64,000 nt of DNA, from NCBI GenBank assembly GCA_009829735.1, contig CM020620.1:12707420-12771419 (forward strand). Reading direction: 5' to 3'. Below are positions 21,001 through 29,740 of the stretch, piece by piece (the stretch's first letter is position 1; each line of letters begins with the position of its first letter). Source of the DNA: Pyropia yezoensis. Lineage: Eukaryota; Rhodophyta; Bangiophyceae; Bangiales; Bangiaceae. Under the pieces are notes generated by a model. It was not told the origin of the DNA, made no database searches, and saw nothing but the letters and a program-made list of their open reading frames with translations. Made by a program: the position numbers and the translations under genes.

Positions 21001-21184
21001 TCCGCTCCGTCGCCGTCGCCGTCGCCGTCGCCGCCGCGATGACCGCCTCCACCGCCGCCAAGACAGCGACCAAAACCGCCCGATCCGCCCCCATACCGCT
21101 TCCTCCCGCAAACAAAAACGATGGGGGGGTGAGCCCCACCCCCCCCCACCCCTCCGTAGCCAAACAACCCCACTCCGTAGCCAA
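18020..21184 (-). pseudogene. ORF1 of LINE with RRM-like domain
   Basis: Coding signs are spread over more than one frame. From 21184 a frame starts MATEWGCLATEG. Further on, WAEAVRHSGSL leads into a beta-alpha-beta-like block (ATVYVAGVSRD...LRSLLVDL...AVTLVADAAEAFRAAV) that looks like an RRM, the fold found in ORF1 proteins of many LINEs. An Arg-rich helix region follows (LCRRRLEAKLGQL). The last 387 residues, frame 18020-19183, are Ala/Pro/Thr-rich and end DERRHE, with the stop overlapping the ORF2 ATG. ORF1 proteins bind the element RNA. The frame changes between parts may be decay or sequencing error in very GC-rich DNA. The RRM assignment is by pattern only. Confidence 0.55.
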
Positions 21185-21258
21185 ACAACCCCAAAAACAC
21201 CGAAAAAAAGTGGTACTCTTCGGATTGTATGTGTGTCATCTCTGCACAAGGACTCATG

Positions 21259-22228
21259 CTGATCATTGCGCGATCACCAGAACAAAGTATTTCGCCATCC
21301 GCTGTTTCTCACTTTCCGGTGCTGCCTTATAAATCTCAGACCAGTGCAGGTCGCCCCGCTGTACGTACATAATTTGGCGCTCGTGGGAAGGCACATAGGT
21401 CGAAGAAGAGCAATGCGGACTGATCAATTTCGGCCGATTTGGACAGGATCACGCGCAAAATGCGGATGACCAATCAAGTTCGTCAAGTGGCACGCCACTA
21501 TCCAAATGACTGCTCCGCATTGCCGTTCGTTGCTGTGAAAACTGGTGCGTATGGGACTTTCTCAGCGCACTGGAAAAAAACGACGCGCACTGAGGCAGAC
21601 ATAGAAGCCGCGCAACTGACATGATGATATCTGGCCTGCGACGGAGCAAGTATGAGCCAGACGGTCCAAAAAAACAACTACGTTCTCACCTATCCAAGCG
21701 CCTCGGAGCGCTATTGTAGTGCTACCAGCTGTCGCCACGCGATTGGCTCGTAGTCTTGTTCTTGCACTTGTCTTCCGGTTCAAACCGGCCAAAGTATTGG
21801 TACTCAACAATAACAGTACAGCCTGCCCACCAACATGGAGCTTGCGGCATGTGGTGCGCGTGCATACGCGTGGGGCTCAGGCATGCCGTTCTATCTTGCG
21901 CCATTTTGTACAAAATCACTTGATCAGAGTGGGACACTCCTCTTTCTCCCTCTGTTCGAACCCACGCCAACAATGTTGACTGCGACCTGAACGCAGCGCC
22001 TTAGACCGCTCGGCCATCTGACCAGTTCTTGCTGTCACAGATTTGACAAGTACCGAGTTCCCTATGGCACAAAACACTATAGGTCTGTCCCACAAAGTAA
22101 CGCGGACAAAAAGTACGTTATCCCCGACGGTATGCTAGAGCCTCCGCGTTCCGAGCTCTTTTATCTTGCTCACTCGTATGTTGCGGCTCTCGAAATACAC
22201 AAAAAACAGTGCTGCGAATCACCCAAGC
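21259..22228 (+). repeat. left arm of 970-bp inverted repeat
   Basis: This matches the reverse complement of 26974-27943 with only scattered differences, and both arms are 970 bp. The arm contains a tRNA-Leu gene (minus, 21921-22023). The match starts CTGATCATTGCGC and ends CACCCAAGC. A third, partial copy of the inner end lies at about 22683-22752 in the loop, so this end belongs to a dispersed repeat. Confidence 0.9.
21921..22023 (-). tRNA. tRNA-Leu (CAG) with a 20-nt T-loop insertion
   Basis: The acceptor stem GGTCAGA pairs with TCTGATC, with discriminator A. The anticodon loop TTCAGGT sits on a CTGCG/CGCAG stem, giving anticodon CAG. The long variable arm (CAAC-ATT-GTTG) is typical of tRNA-Leu. 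The T stem GTGGG/CCCAC is perfect, but the T loop reads TTCGAAC followed by 20 extra bases rich in A and G. Without them the molecule is a standard 83-nt tRNA-Leu. TTTT in the tRNA sense follows (AAAA at 21912-21915), a Pol III terminator. The tRNA body is identical to the copies at 27179 and 57057. Confidence 0.9.
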
Positions 22229-22853
22229 AACGTGCTGTTCTTGGAGGGCTGTCGCTCAAGGGGGCACGCACGCAACGGAATCAGGCGGCATGGGCCTCAA
22301 TCGTCGTACGCCACCTGATTGGCACAGCCGAGCAGGCTGCGAAATAATCGGCCCTGTTTAAAGCCCATGTCCAAAGTTGCATTCGGGCTGGAAACATTCC
22401 ATTAGCAACATGGACGAAGTCAGGGAAGCTAGTTAATCTCGGAGGTGACCCCCTATTTCGGTGGCCGACCGCTTTGAGCGGGTCTCGTGCGGAACGACAG
22501 TCGAGAGTGAAGTTGATTTTGACAGCAACCTTCGGGTGAGCCGCGAGCTTTGTCAGGGCAGGACGGCAACGATTGGGAGAGATTGCAGCGAAGATATGCA
22601 GCACCTGCTGTAGGCTTCGTGCTGTGACCGTGCTGTGAGCTTTTTTATTGACCGTCTCATTCTTCATGAACTGGCCATCCCTAGTATGTTGGGGCTCTCG
22701 AAAAACATAAAAAAAAACAGTGCTGCAAAACACCCAAGCCACAGTGGAGACGGACTGGAGCATGCGCATGCAATTGTGCTCGATGCGGCGACACATCGAC
22801 GCTTCAATTTAAATAAATTTCCGTACAGTGCGACCCTTCACTTGGCCGCCCTG

Positions 22854-22877
22854 CAGTTGTGCCGATCGGCACAACTG
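22854..22877. repeat. 24-bp perfect palindrome
   Basis: CAGTTGTGCCGA followed directly by its exact reverse complement. It lies in a longer imperfect inverted repeat (CTTCAC on the left, GTGAAG on the right, about 22838-22896). It could be the remains of a small foldback element or a protein-binding site. Confidence 0.7.
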
Positions 22878-25861
22878 AGGGGGGGGCACGCGTGAAGTAG
22901 CCCCGACCGGGCGGCTCACTTTCGAGCAATTCAAGGGCGCACATTGGCTCATACTGTCCAGATCGCTGAAATACAAACATATCAGCACATCTTTCGAAGA
23001 CTCAAAGGGGGGGCACCTCCTTGGTCGACCCCAGGGCAAGTGAGGGTGTAGCACAATAGGGATCCGTCGCACGTCCACTCTCAGGGAACACTCACCAAAG
23101 GGGATCGGCACCAACGTCACCGGGAGGCCAAGGTTGCTGTCCTTGGAGCACAAGCCACGGGACCAAGATGGAAACCCAAATGGGAGGGGTTTGTTGTTCT
23201 ACCTTGGCCGGCGGTGGATTCGCCACCGGCCCCCTCGTTATAAACCCTCGGAGACACTACTAACTACCCTCCACCCCAAGATGCAAGTCCCTCTGGTCAT
23301 ACGTAACTTGTAGATACCGTGACCGGTACGGACTCTCAAATTGGAAGCCAAGGATTAGAAGTAGCCCCCCTAATATTAGGGTCACAATACGGACAACCAT
23401 ATTGCTACAGAGGGGTCGCACTGTCCGAACTTGTGCGCGCTTTAAATATGTGGTCTTCTTTTGCTGTTTGGCTCCAGTTTTATCGTTCGTTAAATGCGAC
23501 CTTCTCAACCCAAAAACTTGGAGACCTCTATGTCACTCTTTCCGTGAGACACAGAAAAATCCTGACAAGCCCCCCTATGCCGAGCCGAAGTATGTTCACA
23601 GATGATGCTCGGACACGTACCTTGTGAAGAGTCACTGACGCTTTGCAACTTGAGATTACACGTCTAGCATCATGGATTACGCAGGCACGCAATCATAGAT
23701 ATAAATCGGTGATGCAATTAGTAGACTTTGCAGTAGATTAGGTGGACCCCGATACACCTATGGAACCACAACTGCGCGTGCCCCGTAAGAGCGGACGACC
23801 ATCTGTCGCTGTTTCACGAAGTTTCTGAAGTGGGGACAAGACAAAGAACATACGAAGGGCGTGCATCAGGTGCCTCAACACTGACCAATGACTGCTACAC
23901 GCTGCCGTAGAAAGAGTGCGCTCTGCGACATCTTCCAGATCGCGGACGACATTGCAGAGTGAACCCACATCAACAGGCATCTGTTGCGACCTTTCCCACT
24001 GTTGTTGAGCTCATCGGGTGGAGATAGAAGCCGTCGAGATCGGAGAAAAGGTTAACAGCCTTCATACTAAACAGCGTTTAGCGCAACGTCAGCTGGCACT
24101 GCAGCCAGTCATCGCATAATCAAGGGAAAAGCTCCACAGCATGATAGTGGTCCACTGTGACATAAAAGCACGTGATTGGTTCATGGACTTCCTGCCGCAC
24201 TCTTGCTCTTCTGTTCAAAGGAACGTTTCCTGGTTAATGCAACATGTTCTCTCAGACCAAACAAGAAAAACATTGTGATGCACTTCACAGTCAAAGCTTA
24301 ATAGTCACTGAAGCGCTCTTCCTCGGTCTTCGACTGTATGTTCTTGTACGCGCTCGATCCAGCATTTCGGGAGCTGCCAGAGCGAGCTGTACGCGGGGCG
24401 CCCCTGGTGCTAGTCTGCTGCTAAATCGGACACTTCCGCAGTGGACAAAGGATCTGATTTCTCTCCCTGTGCTCTGGCGCGGCGGGCGGAGCAACAGGAA
24501 CCTTGAAGATGGCGGCCTCGTCCCCGACACATGCTTACACATCACGCGGGTACCGCTTGTGGGCTGCCTCGAAAGCATGGCACAGGCGACCTAGTAGTTG
24601 GTCGCGCGACCATCGCCGTCCAGCACGTGGTCGCTAGTTCTTCGAGAGACAGACCACATGTCCATCTAGCTGCTCATGGGAGACCAGACGCAGCGATGCG
24701 GAAGAGCAGCGGTGCCGCCTGGCTCCGTGGGCACGTTGAATACCTGAGCGCGCGCAGAGCAGAAGCACGGGAAACAATTCGGACTGGAAAATTCTCTCGT
24801 CTGGGCGCACGAGGGGTCCCATGCTGTAGAATCTCAAGGATCTGCCCATGAATACACCGTCGCCGGAACTTAGATGACGACTTTAACGACTTCACCGGGT
24901 TTTCGGCCGAGGACCTCAACGATTAAAAGATTTTTAAAACAATCGTTTTACGATTATCGTTTAACGATGTATCTTAACGACTGACAACCTTATTGCGAAA
25001 CGGGGACCCCCTGGCAGCGTGACGGAATTCTGTCCTGAGTCGCTTTTGTGGCCTACCTCCAGGCGGGCTGGAAAGCCCGCAGGCCGCCAGACCACCAGAA
25101 TGATCCGAGCGCGGGGCGGATTGAGCGCCTGGCGGCTTGTAGCCCACGTTCTGCAGAACTCAGCAGGACCTGAGAAAAAGCAGTCCTCGATTGGCGTTTT
25201 GCAGCACCAGAATCGTTCTGGAAACACGGCTAAGTACAGAAGTACTGTGCAGTACCCGTCTGTACACGTCCGTGAGCCTTTCTGGGAGTGATTCGTTTTG
25301 CCGACAATCACGGAGAATGGATTGCATACGAACAGCAGTTCTGAGTTCAGTTCGTATGGTGTTGACAGGGTTTAAAGCGAACTTCGCTTCCTCTGACTTC
25401 CTGTTCCTTGCATGATGTCTGTATACTTTTTGGGCGTATCGATGTCAGCAGTACAAGCATCTTGGACAGTTTTCAGTCGATTAGTCAGCAGGCGTATCTA
25501 GGTTGTTGCCACTTGGCTCACAGTTGATACGATGATATCTTAGATTGCTGAAAGAGAGTACTGGCGTGCAAACGATCTATATCAGAAGGAAAGCTTTCAG
25601 CCCGCTGTGGTCGCGGACCCCTCCATCGTACGCCAAGAGCGAAGCTTTCCAAAGTCCGTGAACTTTAGCTGAGTGCGGGTGTTCAAGTACTCCAGCGAGA
25701 GCCTCAGCTGAGAAATTGGAGAACTTCTTTCGAATAACGCAGGCTGCTTCCGTTCCGCGCTTTCCGAACGTCACAGTACTTCGCACACAGCGCAATCTCT
25801 TCCCGTCAAAGCGCACCGTACGTTTGCAAAGGCAAGTCGCGCGACAGCCGCCCGGGCCGGC

Positions 25862-26400
25862 AAGGTAATTGGTAAGAAAGGGCAGTCGATGGAGGACAGA
25901 TGCATACGTCGTGTCCTGGAAGTCGGTCGATCTATCATTTGTTCTCTCGCTTTTTCTCGATCGGATCAAGAACAAGAACAACAGTATTGCAGTACACCTG
26001 ACTTTGGCAATTTGCTCAAAGACACGCGGACGACGGAGTTTGACCATTGGCATGCCTCAGGTCTCGCTGCTGCGACCAATGGCAGCCTCGTATCGGGGTC
26101 CGTCGTTGTGCAAACAGAGCCGTCGGAGATTTCGGACAGACTTCTTAGCCGGTCCACCAACGAACAGATAGCGGCTGAGGCTTGCCAACTGATCCCGCCC
26201 AGGATTCCCCTGAGATCAAGAAAAGAGAGGGGAGATCGGCGGAAAGAAGAACAGTTTTCTGACCAATGAGGTCTCTGATGGTTAAGTCGCAGGACCTGCG
26301 GCCAATCGCGTGCTTCCGGTACTCGAGAGCTTCGCCACTACAGCGCCGGGCTCATGCCCTTCTCGAACGTCATTGGCTGAAGTGCTGTCAGCCAATTGTT
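25862..26400. promoter_or_regulatory. CCAAT-dense repeat module 1
   Basis: Seven CCAAT/ATTGG pentamers in about 540 bp, in both orientations (for example ACCAATGG, ACCAATGA, GCCAATCG, TCATTGGC). It also has a core shared with the modules near 57.8 and 58.2 kb, AAGAACAAGAACAACAGT at about 25969-25986. CCAAT is the binding site of NF-Y; a role as promoter or enhancer is inference. Confidence 0.45.
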
Positions 26401-26567
26401 ATTGTACCGTTGTATCGACACATGCACAACCGCCGAGCTTTGGGCTACTGTAGTAGTACTCTTCATTCAATTGTCAGCTCTTGATAGTTTGGGGATGACC
26501 GTGAAACAAATCTGTTTCGTACAACTTGGCACCTTGATGTGGTTAACATTTACGATCTGTTGCCGCA

Positions 26568-26885
26568 GTGGCAAGAGAGCTGAAAGATCGAGGGGTGTGT
26601 CGCCCAGCTGCTCTACCTGCAGAGGGGGTAGCTGCCAAGGCAAGAGTCGCACTGTCCCAGTCCGTCGGCCCATGCATACTGTTCAACGGGTGCTCCAGCG
26701 AGAGCCTTCAAAGAGCGGCTTCGCAGGTACGTGAGTACTTGATGGACTGTGCCAAGCGCGCCAATCTGGTGGACCCCTTTGCGTCGACCTTCGTGAGCTT
26801 GTTTGTGGTTGACATCCGCACGGGTGCTCATAGCATGAAGCGCTGTATTTTGGAGGCTGATTCAGCGCCGGGCGGCAGCTCGTGA
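26568..26885 (+). CDS. hypothetical protein or exon
   Basis: An open frame of about 105 residues that reads like a real protein, with amphipathic helices (SLQRAASQVREYLMDCAKRANL) and a strand-like FVSLFVVDIR. It has no ATG at the start. An acceptor-like sequence (CTGTTGCCGCAG) ends at 26567, so it may be an internal or last exon. A strong donor-like CAG/GTACGTGAGT lies inside, near 26729. The frame ends in TGA at 26883-26885. No family is recognised, and no partner exons were found nearby. Confidence 0.3.
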   Translation: MARELKDRGVCRPAALPAEGVAAKARVALSQSVGPCILFNGCSSESLQRAASQVREYLMDCAKRANLVDPFASTFVSLFVVDIRTGAHSMKRCILEADSAPGGSS

Positions 26886-26973
26886 CTTTGTGCTTGCATC
26901 CGATAGGTGATCTTTTTGCTCATTTGCTAGAAAAAAAATTTCAAGACCACTATCTCGTACCTTCTCCACTGTG

Positions 26974-27943
26974 GCTTGGGTGATTTGCAGCACTGTTTTT
27001 TGTGTATTTCGAGAGCCGCAACATACGAGTGAGCAAGATAAAAGAGCTCGGAACGCGGAGGCTCGAGCATGCCGTCCGCGATAACGTACTTTTTGTCCGC
27101 GTTACTTTGTGGGACAGACCTATAGTGTTTTGTGCCATAGGCAACTCGGTACTTGTCAAATCTGTGACAGCAAGAACTGGTCAGATGGCCGAGCGGTCTA
27201 AGGCGCTGCGTTCAGGTCGCAGTCAACATTGTTGGCGTGGGTTCGAACAGAGGGAGAAAGAGGAGTGTCCCACTCTGATCAAGTGATTTTGTACAAAATG
27301 GCGCAAGATAGAACGGCATGCCTGAGCCCCACGCGTATGCACGCGCACCACATGCCGCAAGCTCCATGTTGGTGGGCAGGCTGTACTGTTATTGTTGAGT
27401 ACCAATACTTTGGCCGGTTTGAACCGGAAGACAAGTGCAAGAACAAGACTACGAGCCAATCGCGTGGCGACAGCTGGTAGCACTACAATAGCGCTCCGAG
27501 GCGCTTGGATAGGTGAGAACGTCGTTGTTTTCTTAGACCGTCTGGCTCATACTTGCTCCATCTCAGGCCAAATATCGTCATGTCAGTTGCGCGGCTTCTA
27601 TGTCTGCCTCAGTGGGCGTCGTTTTTTTCCAGTGCGCTGAGAATGTCCCATACGCACCAGTTTTCACAGCAACGAACGGCAATGCGGAGCAGTCATTTGG
27701 ATAGTGGCGTGCCACTTGACGAACTTGATTGGTCATCCGCATTTTGCGCGTGATCCTGTCCAAATCGGCCGAAATTGATCAGTCCGCATTGCTCTTCTTC
27801 GACCTATGTGCCTTCCCACGAGCGCCAAATTATGTACGTACAGCGGGGCGACCTGCACTGGTCTGAGATTTATAAGGCAGCACCGGAAAGTGAGAAACAG
27901 CGGATGGCGAAATACTTTTTTCTGGTGATCGCGCAATGATCAG
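26974..27943 (-). repeat. right arm of 970-bp inverted repeat
   Basis: The reverse-complement match of 21259-22228, with the same length. It contains a tRNA-Leu gene on the plus strand (27179-27281). The arms differ at scattered bases, so they are not an exact assembly copy of each other. Confidence 0.9.
27179..27281 (+). tRNA. tRNA-Leu (CAG) with a 20-nt T-loop insertion
   Basis: The same 103 bases as the copy at 21921-22023. The gene is read GGTCAGATGG..., anticodon CAG, variable stem CAAC/GTTG, T stem GTGGG/CCCAC around TTCGAAC plus 20 extra bases. The A box is intact; the B box is interrupted near its end by the insertion. TTTT follows at 27286-27289. Confidence 0.9.
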
Positions 27944-28379
27944 TACCTGTTCCGCACGCGAGCCTGCTGCTACACAAGGAGCGTACAGCACGACGCTCAC
28001 GACATGTCGAAAAGTGCAGCCAAAAGAGAGAGACCTCTTGCCAATGCAGGTTCCATAGCTCCAATTGAAGACGGAGCATGGCAACATCTGCCAGAGAACT
28101 GAAGAGGTCGAGGCAGGCGTCAAGAAACGTAACGGTTGAGTCCACGCCAGTCGAGGCTTACGTGGTCAAAGCTGCGAGCTCAAGTCTACCGTGTGGTTGC
28201 TTCAGCAGAAGCACGTTAGCGCACCTCTTGGTGCCTGTGATATACCTGGCGTACATTAGCTGAGGCTGGTACGCATGCTGTTCTGTCTCAGTCGTGGTTG
28301 GAATACACTTAGAACCGCGGCAGTAAATGCTCGGTGGACGGGCTCATGGGCTGCATGCATGCTTAAGACTGTGAAATTG
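27944..28379. other. spacer between inverted repeat and pogo element
   Basis: No gene supported. A minus-strand frame here (about 27950-28145) reads hydrophobic and Leu-rich without an ATG and without a recognisable motif. It may be chance. Confidence 0.4.
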
Positions 28380-28381
28380 TA

Positions 28382-28394
28382 CAGTCAATCCCCG
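28382..28394 (+). repeat. left terminal inverted repeat of pogo element
   Basis: CAGTCAATCCCCG next to the TA at 28380-28381. It is the perfect complement of 50622-50634. Confidence 0.92.
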
Positions 28395-29740
28395 ATGATG
28401 TGCCACCCCTATGGCATGAATTGCAGCTGCCGCGCCGTGCGCGGGCAGGTTTACTGTGTCAGATCGATTGTGTGGGTCGTAAAACGGGCTGCGCCGTCGT
28501 GCACCCAGGCCCCCGTCAGGCCGCTTCCAGCCAGGTCGTGAGCATTGATCATCCAGAAGCGCGACAGACAGTCGTCGCCCGCGAGTTTCTCAGAAGTCGA
28601 TCGGGCCAGAAGTCATCCGATTCTTTCCATATGCTCGAAATCTTCGGTCAATAATCACATGCAAGCGCTGGCAGATGGTGAGAGTTTTCAAGAGATTGGC
28701 CCTTGTGCCGCCTCCTCGCCACACGCTGCTGCGATTCTCCCGAGCAGCGGGGCCCTCGCACACCTGCCAGCGGCGTAGACCTTAATCTTTCATCCTTTTC
28801 AAGGACGATCGCCCGACTGTCTCCCTCTCACCCACAGCCACAACAACCATTGCCTTGCTGCTGCACCGTCCGTCCACGCACCCTGCCCGCCAAACGATGA
28901 CTCGTCCCGTTGCGTCTTTTGCTCTCCTTCTGCGCCGCCGGCTTTCCTCCCGTTAATCCCTCCCCGCCACCATGGTGGCCCTGTCCGGGAGTGCTCACCT
29001 CCATGTCTCTTGCATTATAGCTCTTCTTCCTATCCTTTGTACTCGTGTGCGGTCCTGATCATGTGTTTGCTCCGGCTAAGCTGCCGCTCTTTCTTTCCTA
29101 CTTTCCCAACTCCCTGCGACCAGCGTGTGCTTTTAGCTCAGCCCAGTGTCCCACCCCCCCCCCCCCCCTCGCGGTCTCCCTCATGATGTCTTTCTCCCCG
29201 TGTTTTCCCATCCTGTTTTTCCCTGTACTCTCCCTCCCCTGTGTCCTCTTTTTGTCTTTCCCTCCGGTCTGCCACCCCTGCCCCCCCCCCCTCTTTCTAC
29301 ACAGGGCTGGTGTGCATCTTCAAGAGTCTGTACAAGCCCCCGTGTGCCACCGGTGGTGAGGCGTACGTGAGCAAGGGGCAAGGCAGGCGGGCGGGGCTGT
29401 TGCGGATGCCCTCATTTTGGTGGGAGGCTGCGTTGAGGGTGGGGGTTGAGAGAGGCGCGGGAGAGACGATGCGCGCGTTGGGGTGCGTTGGGGTCAGGTC
29501 CGCTGGGGGGTGATGGGAGCTCGGTGGTGGCGCGTGCTGGCAGACGTTGGCTCTGGGAGAGCTCGGCACTGGGGGAGGTAGGTTGCTGGGGAGAATCGTT
29601 TTGTGTCGAGGGATGGGGTGGGAGCGACCCAAGCACGTGCGTGTGTCCCGCGCGTTGGTATCCGAATAATGATGTTTGTGCGACCCGCTCATCATACCGT
29701 TCTTTATGCCTCTCCCACCATCATCCAGTTATGGGCATGG
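28395..29740. other. transposon-internal DNA, no clear gene
   Basis: This lies inside the pogo element, downstream of its transposase. On the plus strand there is a Kozak-like ATG (CCGCCACCATGG) at 28971, opening only a 28-codon frame. A long pyrimidine tract (about 29140-29300) ends in CACAG at 29303, followed by a short stretch coding LVCIFKSLYKPPCATG and then GTGAGG. This looks like a splice-flanked mini-exon, but no gene can be built around it. GC-skewed simple sequence fills the rest. Confidence 0.4.

Larger units (their letters stand above)
15460..21258 (-). mobile_element. decayed non-LTR retrotransposon (LINE) with zinc-finger ORF2
   Basis: A minus-strand LINE reading from about 21250 down to about 15460. 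It has an ORF1 region (18020-21184) with an RRM-like fold and low-complexity Ala/Gly/Pro stretches. ORF2 (15460-18027) has N-terminal Cys/His motifs and a reverse transcriptase. ORF1 and ORF2 overlap by 8 bp (ATGAGTGA at 18020-18027). The 3' end is cut off where the element A LTR region begins, so any C-terminal endonuclease is missing. GC content is extreme. The Cys/His motifs before the RT, and the APGPSGLRMEHL motif, suggest the R2/NeSL/CRE-like group with a restriction-type endonuclease, but the clade cannot be fixed by eye. Confidence 0.8.
22229..26567. other. loop of the inverted repeat, no clear gene
   Basis: No supported gene. It holds a partial dispersed repeat (about 22683-22752), a 24-bp perfect palindrome (22854-22877), a TATA-like region before a possible transcript start near 23238-23260 (GTTATAAACC), a run of ACGAT motifs in AT-rich DNA (about 24865-24985), a GCGGGCT/AGCCCGC hairpin (25063-25080), and a CCAAT-dense block (25862-26400). 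Short ORFs here have no recognisable motif. Confidence 0.5.

Noticed and set aside
18020-21262. Long frames on the plus strand through the GC-rich LINE region
   Set aside because: They are Pro/Ala/Arg-rich shadows of the minus-strand ORF1. Very GC-rich DNA has few stops on either strand.
23030-23300. Possible LTR of an unrelated element with a TATA near 23240
   Set aside because: No matching partner, no target duplication and no internal part were found.
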